A DNA stretch of 34,736 nt. Source: Candidatus Omnitrophota bacterium (GTDB lineage Bacteria; Omnitrophota; Gorgyraeia; Zapsychrales; Fredricksoniimonadaceae). The position numbers and the translations under genes were made by a program. The notes below the pieces were generated by a model, which saw only the letters and a list, made by a program, of their open reading frames with translations, was not told the origin of the DNA and did not search any database. Positions 25,717-33,109 of this stretch are shown here, one piece after another (positions within the stretch are counted from its first letter, which is position 1; every line of letters starts with the position of its first letter). The stretch is from positions 915-35,650 of the forward strand of contig JABDCU010000019.1 in the NCBI GenBank assembly GCA_013287965.1. Reading direction: 5' to 3'.

Positions 25717-26373
25717 ATGGAAGAAATAATAGAATTTCTGAAAAAACGGGGTGGTTGTTACATAGCGATTTTTATTCTTGGTGTCGTCTTATATAATGCT
25801 AATACTTTTAATGAGAAAAGTGTGTATGGATTTTTAGGGTGCTTATTTTTGTCTTATGTTGCCGTGGTGACAGGATGGTATTTTGGTAAAACGAATACTG
25901 ACAAGACGTTTAATGAGAAAGCAGCGGAAAGGGATAAAGTAAAAAATCACTATGCTTCCTTGCTTGAAGATTTAGCTTTTATGGTTCATGGATGCCCTGA
26001 TCGGTTGCTTGTATATTCGAAAAATCAAATTGAAGAAGTTCTGATTCAGGATGGTGTTATTGCACTGATATCAAAAGATGAACGAAAATGGAATAATCGT
26101 ATGGTGTGTTACATGTTGTTGGCTAAATTTATTCCGAGCGAAAAATACAATAAAGTTAAAGCTATATATGATATTGGTAAGGAGTCAAAGATGACAGAAG
26201 TGGAGGCTAAAGAGTTGGTGGAAACTTTAGCAAGAATTCTTCAGGAGATATCTGTTGAAACTAATGAACGCGGGGAAACTTTTATCAGAAAGACGGCATT
26301 CATTAATCCCGGTGCTGTAGAAGAAGAATTGGCAAAGTTTAGAACGCAATGTCAAGCTCAAGAGAAAAAGTAA
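25717..26373 (+). CDS. Hypothetical membrane-anchored protein
   Basis: A 218-residue protein if it begins at ATG 25717, chosen because GGAGG (25707-25711) lies 5 nt upstream; in-frame ATG 25705 and TTG 25675 lack such a site. Two hydrophobic segments near the N-terminus (GCYIAIFILGVVLYNA and FLGCLFLSYVAVVTGWYF) form a hairpin anchor. A soluble, charged helical domain of about 150 residues follows and is presumably cytoplasmic. No known motif is visible. It ends 89 nt before the MazG-like gene. Confidence 0.68.
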   Translation: MEEIIEFLKKRGGCYIAIFILGVVLYNANTFNEKSVYGFLGCLFLSYVAVVTGWYFGKTNTDKTFNEKAAERDKVKNHYASLLEDLAFMVHGCPDRLLVYSKNQIEEVLIQDGVIALISKDERKWNNRMVCYMLLAKFIPSEKYNKVKAIYDIGKESKMTEVEAKELVETLARILQEISVETNERGETFIRKTAFINPGAVEEELAKFRTQCQAQEKK

Positions 26374-26383
26374 GACAAGAACA

Positions 26384-26400
26384 GAGATTATGATATGTAG
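26384..26400 (+). repeat. Island intergenic repeat, copy 4
   Basis: GAGATTATGATATGTAG differs from copy 2 (24828-24845) by one base over 17. Here it lies upstream of the dyad operator and 62 nt before the MazG-like start codon. Confidence 0.55.
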
Positions 26401-26406
26401 AACGGG

Positions 26407-26426
26407 CCTGTAATAGAAGTTACAGA
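26407..26426. promoter_or_regulatory. 20-bp dyad operator-like site, copy 2
   Basis: CCTGTAATAGAAGTTACAGA matches copy 1 (22865-22884) at 17 of 20 positions; both arms are kept except the last base. It ends 36 nt before the ATG of the MazG-like gene, nearly the same spacing as copy 1 to its gene. Confidence 0.7.
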
Positions 26427-26462
26427 AAGTGACGAGAATTGCGACAAATAGGGGAAGAATAA

Positions 26463-26810
26463 ATGAGTGAAATAAAAAGAATCACTGAAATGATTAAAAG
26501 ATTTAGAGATGAACGTGATTGGAAACAATTCCACAATCATAAAGATGTAGCCCTGTCACTAGTATTGGAAGCCTCCGAAGTCCTAGAACACTTCCAATGG
26601 AAATCCCTAAAAGAAGTCGAAGAACACGGCAAAGCATGCAAAGAAGAACTTGCCGACGAATTAGCCGACGTAGCCATGTATTTATTTGAATTAGCCGACA
26701 ATTTGAAAATAGACCTACCTCAAGCCATGGCGCAAAAAATGAAGAAAAACGCCCTAAAATACCCCGTACACAAAGCTAAAGGCAAACATACAAAATATAA
26801 TAAATTATGA
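26463..26810 (+). CDS. MazG-like nucleotide pyrophosphohydrolase
   Basis: A 115-residue all-alpha NTP pyrophosphatase of the MazG/RS21-C6 type, which hydrolyses (d)NTPs to NMP and pyrophosphate. The metal-binding acidic residues are in place: EASE (E36, E39) and EELADELAD (E62, E66, D69), giving the EXXE...EXXD pattern. WKQFHNHKDVALSLVLEASE and HFQW are typical of small stand-alone MazG-like proteins. GGGGAAG lies 5 nt before the ATG. The stop overlaps the next start as ATGA, so this enzyme and the nuclease-helicase are translationally coupled. It could be a housekeeping enzyme, but its place in the island suggests control of nucleotide pools during infection or stress. Confidence 0.88.
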   Translation: MSEIKRITEMIKRFRDERDWKQFHNHKDVALSLVLEASEVLEHFQWKSLKEVEEHGKACKEELADELADVAMYLFELADNLKIDLPQAMAQKMKKNALKYPVHKAKGKHTKYNKL

Positions 26811-29209
26811 TTGTCTATTCTTCTACAAAAGAAACCTTCTCTGATGACATTTTAACCAATCAAATCGTCGAGAAAATCCAACACCGTCTAAAACTTAATT
26901 TAGGTCACTACGTAGGCAAAGGCGAAGTTCGCGCCTTTCAAAATTCCTTACGCTTTATGGACAAAGTCTTACAAGATCCAATCATTCCCAATGATGCTGG
27001 CATATCCATTGAATATCAAATTCCTCAAACAGGTAAACGCATTGATTTTATAGTCAGTGGCAAAAATGAAGATGCTCGGGATGTGGCCGTGCTTATTGAG
27101 TTAAAACAATGGCAAGAAGCAAAATTAACAAAGAAAGATGGAATCGTTAGCACGCGTTTTGAAAGAGGGGAATCGGAGGTCAGTCATCCGTCTTATCAGG
27201 CATGGTCATATGCGGCACTTTTAGAAGACTTCAATGAAACTGTCCGTAATGACAATGTGCTTTTAAAGCCCTGCGCATATCTGCATAATTATGAGCCAGA
27301 CAGTATAATCACAAATCCTTTTTATTCTGAATATTTAATCAAAGCTCCATTATTCCTCAAGCCTGATGCCATAAAACTGCGTGATTTCATCAAGCAATAT
27401 GTTAAGCAGGGAGATAGAGGGGACGTGTTGTATCGCATTGATCATGGCAGAATAAAACCTTCTAAGAGCCTTGCCGATAAATTAAGCTCTCTATTACAAG
27501 GCAATCAAGAATTCATCATGATTGATGAGCAGAAGGTAGTTTATGAGTCTGCTTTGGCTCTTTCTGATCAAACGGGTGTTAAATCCAAACATGTTTTAAT
27601 AGTAGAAGGCGGACCAGGTACAGGAAAATCAGTTGTAGCTGTCAATTTATTGGTCGCTTTGATCAATAAGGAGTTAAACGCTCAATATGTCACCAAGAAT
27701 GCTGCTCCAAGAGCAGTTTATGAAAGCATGCTATCAGGTTCATTAAAGAAAAGCCGAATTACGAGTCTGTTTAGTGGTTCTGGTGCTTATACAGAATGTC
27801 CCGTCAACACATTCGATGTCTTAGTGGTAGATGAGGCTCATCGTCTTAATAAAAAGTCAGGTATGTTTCAAAATAAAGGCGAGAACCAAATAAAAGAAAT
27901 CATCAAATCCGCTAAATTAAGCATCTTTTTTATCGATGAAGACCAAAAAGTAACCCTTAAGGATATTGGCGATAAAGAAGAAATCGAGAGCTGGGCCAAG
28001 AAATTAGGTGTTAAAGTCCAAAAAATGGCACTATCATCTCAGTTTAGGTGTAATGGATCAGATGGTTATGTAGCGTGGCTAGATCATTCCCTACAGATCA
28101 AAGAAACCGCTAATACCATGCTGGATGCGACCGAATATGATTTTAAGATCGTAAGTTCACCAAATGAGCTTCGTGATCTCATTTATGAAAAAAATAAATT
28201 AAGAAATAAAGCCCGTATTGTTGCCGGCTATTGTTGGGACTGGATCAGCAAAGCGGATTCAAATCTTAAAGATATCCAAATTCCTGAGCACAAATTTGCA
28301 ATGCGTTGGAATCTAGCCAGCGATGGCGGATTATGGGTGCTTCAGTCAGAATCTGTGAAGGAAGCAGGTTGTATTCATACATGTCAAGGCTTAGAACTGG
28401 ATTATATAGGCGTGATTATTGGAGAAGATTTAATTTGCCGTAATGAAGAAATCATCACTGATGTATCCAAAAGATCAGGTATGGATAGCTCAGTCAAAGG
28501 ATACAAAAAGTTATTAGAAGAAAATCCCGAAGCTGCGAAAAAACGCATTGATTCAATTATTAAAAATACCTATAGGACCTTAATGACTCGTGGAATGAAG
28601 GGATGCTATGTTTACTGTGTAGATCATGAATTAGAAGCCTTCTTAAAATCACGTATAAATCTAAATAAAACAAAAGAAGCTCCATTACTTTTTTCTGATG
28701 TAATAAAGCCTCAAGAGGAAGAATTAATCAAAATTCAAGAATCAATTGATAAACAACTTCAATTTACAGAATATTTGCCTGTTTTTGATCTTGAAGCTGC
28801 GTGCGGTTATTTTGGTTCAGGTTCAGAAGGTGAGCCTAAAGGTTGGGTAAAAGTGGATTCGGTAAAACCAAATCGTAATATGTTTGTGTCAAGGGTAGTC
28901 GGTAAATCCATGGAACCAATGATTGCAGATGGCAGCTACTGTCTCTTTCAAGCCAATGTCGTAGGCAGCCGCAATGGCAAAATAGTTCTTGTCCAATGGA
29001 ATACACCAATCGATCCTGAAACAGGAGGGAAATTCACGGTCAAAAAATATACTAGCAAGAAAAAATACGAATCCGATGATTCCTTCCAACATGAAGAAAT
29101 CACCTTATTACCTATAAATCCATCCTTTAAGCCAATTAATATTCCCAGCAGCAATGAAGGTGAGTTTATGGTTATTGCGGAGTTTATTAAGGTTATTCTT
29201 AATTCCTGA
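26807..29209 (+). CDS. PD-(D/E)XK nuclease-like, DUF2075-type helicase and S24 protease fusion
   Basis: An 800-residue, three-part protein. Residues about 1-230 hold a PD-(D/E)XK-like core: D80 in RIDFIVSG and E98-X-K100 in IELKQW. Residues about 245-660 form a P-loop ATPase/helicase of DUF2075 type: Walker A GGPGTGKS (268-275), Walker B VVDEAH (D342-H345), SSQFRCNGSDGYVAW, and HTCQGLELDYIGVIIG near the end, like helicase motifs V-VI. Residues about 675-800 are an S24 (LexA/UmuD-like) serine protease with S701 in GKSMEPM and K746 in TVKKY as the expected Ser-Lys dyad. No DNA-binding helix-turn-helix is seen. It may cut or unwind foreign DNA, with the protease acting as a switch; this is inference. 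Its start overlaps the MazG-like stop. Confidence 0.85.
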   Translation: MIVYSSTKETFSDDILTNQIVEKIQHRLKLNLGHYVGKGEVRAFQNSLRFMDKVLQDPIIPNDAGISIEYQIPQTGKRIDFIVSGKNEDARDVAVLIELKQWQEAKLTKKDGIVSTRFERGESEVSHPSYQAWSYAALLEDFNETVRNDNVLLKPCAYLHNYEPDSIITNPFYSEYLIKAPLFLKPDAIKLRDFIKQYVKQGDRGDVLYRIDHGRIKPSKSLADKLSSLLQGNQEFIMIDEQKVVYESALALSDQTGVKSKHVLIVEGGPGTGKSVVAVNLLVALINKELNAQYVTKNAAPRAVYESMLSGSLKKSRITSLFSGSGAYTECPVNTFDVLVVDEAHRLNKKSGMFQNKGENQIKEIIKSAKLSIFFIDEDQKVTLKDIGDKEEIESWAKKLGVKVQKMALSSQFRCNGSDGYVAWLDHSLQIKETANTMLDATEYDFKIVSSPNELRDLIYEKNKLRNKARIVAGYCWDWISKADSNLKDIQIPEHKFAMRWNLASDGGLWVLQSESVKEAGCIHTCQGLELDYIGVIIGEDLICRNEEIITDVSKRSGMDSSVKGYKKLLEENPEAAKKRIDSIIKNTYRTLMTRGMKGCYVYCVDHELEAFLKSRINLNKTKEAPLLFSDVIKPQEEELIKIQESIDKQLQFTEYLPVFDLEAACGYFGSGSEGEPKGWVKVDSVKPNRNMFVSRVVGKSMEPMIADGSYCLFQANVVGSRNGKIVLVQWNTPIDPETGGKFTVKKYTSKKKYESDDSFQHEEITLLPINPSFKPINIPSSNEGEFMVIAEFIKVILNS

Positions 29210-29219
29210 GAAAGGTAAG

Positions 29220-30473
29220 ATGAATAAAACAATTAAACAAATTTCTAATTTCGTATTTAATTTAATTATGCAGATAAAAAAATCAATTAATTTTGATTGG
29301 AATAAGTTTTTACATTTTTTAAAAAAATTCACAAAAGAAATCATTATAGCGCTGGTATTAGCTTTGGTAGCTGCTATTTGGGTTGAGAAAAATATAGAAT
29401 CTGTTCATCAAAATTTACTCAAACAGAATCTAAAGGCAGTTGCAATTGTAGTAGTTTATGACAGTAATGGAAATATTGCGGATACTGGAAGTGGTATATT
29501 TGTTTCCTCTGATGGTACACTTGTAACAAATTACCATGTAATTGAAGGGGCAAAGGGAGCTATTGTAGCCAAAATGGAGACGGGGGCTTATTACACTCTT
29601 CAACATCCTATAGGATACAATAAAGATTTAGATCTAGCAGTGCTTAAATTTGATGCAAAAGACATTCCTTATATTAAAGAGGGCGATTCCGATAAAATTG
29701 AAATTGGCGATAAGGTTTTTACAATAGGATCTCCTTTAGGGATTGGTAATAGTGTAACTGAAGGGATTATTAGCTATCCACATCGTAGTATGGAAGGGGT
29801 TAAAGATTTAATTCAATTTACTGCACCAATTTCTTCTGGGAATAGTGGAGGCGGATTGTTTAATATGAAAGGAGAAGCAATAGGTATTACAGCCATGTCG
29901 CTTACTATACCTTCAGATTTAAAGAAAGAAGTTGATGCTCAAAATTTAAATTTTGCAGTGCCGATTAATGATGTAAGAAAAGCTCTTTCAGGAGAAGAGG
30001 TAATGTTTTCACAAGATAGCCCAGAATTTTTATATTCGAAAGGGATGATAGCAAAGAATAAGAAAGATTATGCTGAATCGATTAGATATTTTAATAAGGC
30101 AATAGATAAAGATGATACATATATTGATGCATATCTTGATCTAGGGGATGTGTATTATGAACAAAGGCAATATGATTTAGAGATTCAGACTTTTGAGAAA
30201 GCTATCAAATTAGATCCTTCAAATCCTGATAGTTTTTACTATCTTGGAACAGCGTATGAAGATAAGGGGATGTATGATTTAGCAATAAAAACATATAAAA
30301 AAGTTTTGGCATTAAAACCAGATTATAAAGATGCGTTATACCAACTAGGTATTGATTATTTAGTTATAGGGTCAAAAGATCAAGCTTTAAATTTAGTTCC
30401 AAAATTATCATTACTAGATGAAGGCTTGGCTAAAGAATTAAAGTTATTAATAGAAAGAATGAAATTAAATTAA
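29220..30473 (+). CDS. HtrA/DegP-like serine protease with TPR repeats
   Basis: A 417-residue trypsin-like protease of the S1C family. A membrane segment (about residues 40-57, IIIALVLALVAAIWV) anchors it. The catalytic triad is H106 in TNYHVIEG, D138 in DLDLAVLKF and S209 in SSGNSGGG. No PDZ domain follows, which is unusual for HtrA proteins; instead about three TPR units occupy residues 275-390 (for example PDSFYYLGTAYEDKGMYDLA). I chose ATG 29220, with AAAGG 4 nt upstream, over ATG 29154, which would overlap the helicase gene by 56 nt. It begins 10 nt after the helicase stop and so is probably in the same operon. The protease domain is probably on the outer side of the membrane. Confidence 0.87.
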   Translation: MNKTIKQISNFVFNLIMQIKKSINFDWNKFLHFLKKFTKEIIIALVLALVAAIWVEKNIESVHQNLLKQNLKAVAIVVVYDSNGNIADTGSGIFVSSDGTLVTNYHVIEGAKGAIVAKMETGAYYTLQHPIGYNKDLDLAVLKFDAKDIPYIKEGDSDKIEIGDKVFTIGSPLGIGNSVTEGIISYPHRSMEGVKDLIQFTAPISSGNSGGGLFNMKGEAIGITAMSLTIPSDLKKEVDAQNLNFAVPINDVRKALSGEEVMFSQDSPEFLYSKGMIAKNKKDYAESIRYFNKAIDKDDTYIDAYLDLGDVYYEQRQYDLEIQTFEKAIKLDPSNPDSFYYLGTAYEDKGMYDLAIKTYKKVLALKPDYKDALYQLGIDYLVIGSKDQALNLVPKLSLLDEGLAKELKLLIERMKLN

Positions 30474-30515
30474 GTTGCGTGTCACCATAATTTTTAGAAA
30501 TGAGGCTTTAAGAAA

Positions 30516-31946
30516 ATGGAACAGAAATTAGTTGGATTATTTGAACGATATTATCATAGCATTTGGGGTCTTTTTATTGGGATGGTAATTTCTTTTATAT
30601 TTATAGTTTTATTTGTCGATTCGTTCCTTAAAACTGAAATACCTTTCAATGTACGTCTTCTTTACTATTCATTCTTTTTGTTTATATATTGGCCTATTAT
30701 TTGGTTTTTAATTAGGAACTATTTCCCCAAATGTAAAAAAAGTTCAATTGGAATTGTTATTGCTATTATTTCAGAAAACGAAAAGCAAAAATTGAGATTA
30801 AAGAATGATTTTGTAAATAGAATAAAAGAATTGTGTGTCTCAAATAATTTAAGAATGATGGATATTGTTGTACTTAACGACTACCAATCAGGAATTCTTT
30901 TAAACAGGGCGATTAATTGGTTTAATGCCCAAGATGAAATTAAGAAATCGGGTAGAGTAGATAATCAACAATATAATATGATGAGGGAGTGGGAGGATAT
31001 TAAAAAGAAGACAAGAGGCCATTATTATATATATGGAGACATTAAGGAAAGAAAGGATGCTCAAAATAAATATTATTTAAAATTAAACAGTGCGGTAATC
31101 CATTCCCATGTTAACTTTAGTATTTCTGACAAAATAAGAAAAGAAATGGACCAAACCTTCCCCCGACAAATATCCATTGAAGAAAACTTTGAACTAAGAG
31201 GATTTCAAATCACGGCAGATATGATTTTTTACTCTACTGAGTATATTTTAGGTATATGTGCTTTAGTGTCAAATGATCCTAAGATGGCATTGCAAATTCA
31301 CCAGACCCTGTTTAATAATTTACAGAAACTTAATACTCGCACACCACAACAAAATGATATTTATAATAAATTAAAAGGATCGATCGCTGAAGAACTAACA
31401 TATCTGGGGCGAATAGAATTCCTTACTTCAAGAGACATGAAAAAAGTAAATGATTATTTGGATGAAGCTTTGAAATATGATCCGAATAGTTTTATTGCAA
31501 TAGGGACACGATCATATTTAGCAATAGTTGGTGAGAATGATGTATATAAAGCGTCTCGCTGGGCCAAAAAGGGAAAAACAAATAAGGATGATTTTACTTG
31601 GTTATATAATGAGGCTTATATTGATATGGAAAAAGGGCAATATGAAAGAGGATTTAAAAAGTATTTACGACTCGAGAAAATAACTTTCAATAACGAGATC
31701 AACACAGTAGATGAGTGTATAGCCACAGATGAATATTTATATAAATCAAATATGAATAAGAAGCAAATTTTATTTATTCTCGGATGGTTATATTTAAAGA
31801 AAAAAAATAATAATCCAATAGCCTTAGAAAAATTTGAGAACTTTATAAAAGAAGCTATCAATGATACTTCTTTTATTTTTTTGATTAAGCAAGCTAGACT
31901 TTACATATCAATTATTGAATCTGAGATGGATTTGAAAACTAAATAA
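30516..31946 (+). CDS. Hypothetical two-pass membrane protein with TPR-like C-terminal half
   Basis: A 476-residue protein I do not recognise. Two hydrophobic segments lie near the N-terminus (about residues 16-35 and 47-66). A charged, mixed domain follows (about 75-270), containing GHYYIYGDIKER. The C-terminal half (about 270-470) is helical with TPR-like features such as DYLDEALKYDPNSFIAIG. It starts 42 nt after the HtrA-like gene, with GAGG 10 nt before the ATG, and may be the fourth gene of that operon. Its helical repeats could pair with the TPRs of the protease. Confidence 0.72.
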   Translation: MEQKLVGLFERYYHSIWGLFIGMVISFIFIVLFVDSFLKTEIPFNVRLLYYSFFLFIYWPIIWFLIRNYFPKCKKSSIGIVIAIISENEKQKLRLKNDFVNRIKELCVSNNLRMMDIVVLNDYQSGILLNRAINWFNAQDEIKKSGRVDNQQYNMMREWEDIKKKTRGHYYIYGDIKERKDAQNKYYLKLNSAVIHSHVNFSISDKIRKEMDQTFPRQISIEENFELRGFQITADMIFYSTEYILGICALVSNDPKMALQIHQTLFNNLQKLNTRTPQQNDIYNKLKGSIAEELTYLGRIEFLTSRDMKKVNDYLDEALKYDPNSFIAIGTRSYLAIVGENDVYKASRWAKKGKTNKDDFTWLYNEAYIDMEKGQYERGFKKYLRLEKITFNNEINTVDECIATDEYLYKSNMNKKQILFILGWLYLKKKNNNPIALEKFENFIKEAINDTSFIFLIKQARLYISIIESEMDLKTK

Positions 31947-31949
31947 TTT

Positions 31950-31969
31950 CTTGTAATAACATTTACAGG
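31950..31969. promoter_or_regulatory. 20-bp dyad operator-like site, copy 3
   Basis: CTTGTAATAACATTTACAGG keeps the right arm TTACAGG exactly and the left arm with one change, around a 6-nt spacer as in copies 1 and 2. It begins just after the stop at 31946 and lies 86 nt before the rhuM-like ATG. Confidence 0.6.
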
Positions 31970-32055
31970 AAATAGTTATCTAAAGGTTAGACTTAAAACC
32001 GTTCAGAAGATCAAAAGACAGGATATTAAAACAGATAAATTTTAAAGAGACATCA

Positions 32056-33072
32056 ATGGCTAAAGATAAGAATAAGTCACAGATTATTTTATATCAAACC
32101 GATGACGGTCAGACAAAGATTCAGGTAACAATGGAGGATGAAACTGTCTGGCTGACACAACAGCTGATGGCAGAGCTCTTTGGGACCACTAAACAGAACA
32201 TAAGTCTTCATATTAGAAACATTTACGAAGAAGGTGAGCTGAATAATGAAGCAACTGTCAAGGAATTCTTGACAGTTCAAACAGAGGGTGGAAGGTCGGT
32301 CCAAAGAAAAATTGAGTATTACAATCTCGATATGATCATTTCTGTCGGGTATCGTGTCAAATCCAATGTTGCTACGAGTTTTCGCCAGTGGGCTACACAG
32401 CGTTTAAAAGAATATATTATTAAGGGCTTTACGCTGGATGATGAACGGCTTAAGCAGGGTGGGCAAAAAGCTCGGTATTTCCAGGAACTGTTACAGCGTG
32501 TCCGTGATATCAGGAGCAGTGAGCGCAATTTTTATCAAAAAGTTACTGATATCTATACAACAAGCATTGATTACCGTAAAGACGAAAAAATAACTAAAGA
32601 ATTCTTCGCGACTGTACAGAACAAAATGCATTATGCCGTTCATGGTCATACCGCCGCGGAAATCATTACCAAACGAAGCGATAAGAAGAAACCTTTAATG
32701 GGATTGACCAATTTTAAAGGTAATTATATTACTGCCCAGGATGTAAAGATCGCTAAGAATTATTTAACTGAAGGGGAATTAAAGCAGCTTAATTTGATCG
32801 TATCCATGTATCTTGATTTTGCAGAGTTACAGGCGACCAATGGCAGATTAATGAAAATGGCGGATTGGATTTCCAAACTTGATGATTTTTTAAAATTGAG
32901 CGAGCGTAAGCTGTTAGCCAACGCAGGAACTGTGAGTGCCCAGCAAGCGGCACTAAAGGCCGAAGCAGAGTTTAAAGAATACCGAAAAGAGCAAGACAGG
33001 GACTATATTTCTGATTTTGACCAAGCTGTAAAACAGCTTGGTCAAAAACCTTCAAAACGGAACAAGAAGTGA
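32056..33072 (+). CDS. RhuM-family protein
   Basis: A 338-residue protein matching the RhuM family, first described near a Salmonella pathogenicity island and common in mobile or accessory regions. N-terminal motifs are typical: VWLTQQLMAELFGTTKQNIS (a helix-turn-helix-like stretch at about residues 30-52), HIRNIYEEGEL, YYNLDMIISVGYRV and FRQWATQRLKEYI. The biochemical role of RhuM proteins is not established; DNA binding is plausible from the N-terminus. AAAGAGA lies 5 nt before the ATG. The third dyad site is upstream. Its 3' end contains a perfect 15-bp inverted repeat. Confidence 0.88.
   Translation: MAKDKNKSQIILYQTDDGQTKIQVTMEDETVWLTQQLMAELFGTTKQNISLHIRNIYEEGELNNEATVKEFLTVQTEGGRSVQRKIEYYNLDMIISVGYRVKSNVATSFRQWATQRLKEYIIKGFTLDDERLKQGGQKARYFQELLQRVRDIRSSERNFYQKVTDIYTTSIDYRKDEKITKEFFATVQNKMHYAVHGHTAAEIITKRSDKKKPLMGLTNFKGNYITAQDVKIAKNYLTEGELKQLNLIVSMYLDFAELQATNGRLMKMADWISKLDDFLKLSERKLLANAGTVSAQQAALKAEAEFKEYRKEQDRDYISDFDQAVKQLGQKPSKRNKK
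33015..33047. repeat. Perfect 15-bp inverted repeat inside the 3' end of the rhuM-like gene
   Basis: TTTTGACCAAGCTGT (33015-33029) and ACAGCTTGGTCAAAA (33033-33047) are exact reverse complements around AAA. It is read in frame as FDQAVKQLGQK. The T-stem-A order is the reverse of a rho-independent terminator. Confidence 0.9.
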
Positions 33073-33109
33073 GTCTGGATTCAATTTCAACCTGATGAGA
33101 AGCGTCAGC

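Noticed and set aside
22923-26373. Integron cassette array
   Set aside because: Small same-strand genes and a repeated intergenic sequence fit loosely, but no attC-type inverted core sites and no integrase were found.
33015-33047. Rho-independent terminator after rhuM
   Set aside because: The hairpin lies before the stop codon and is followed by A, not T, on the + strand.
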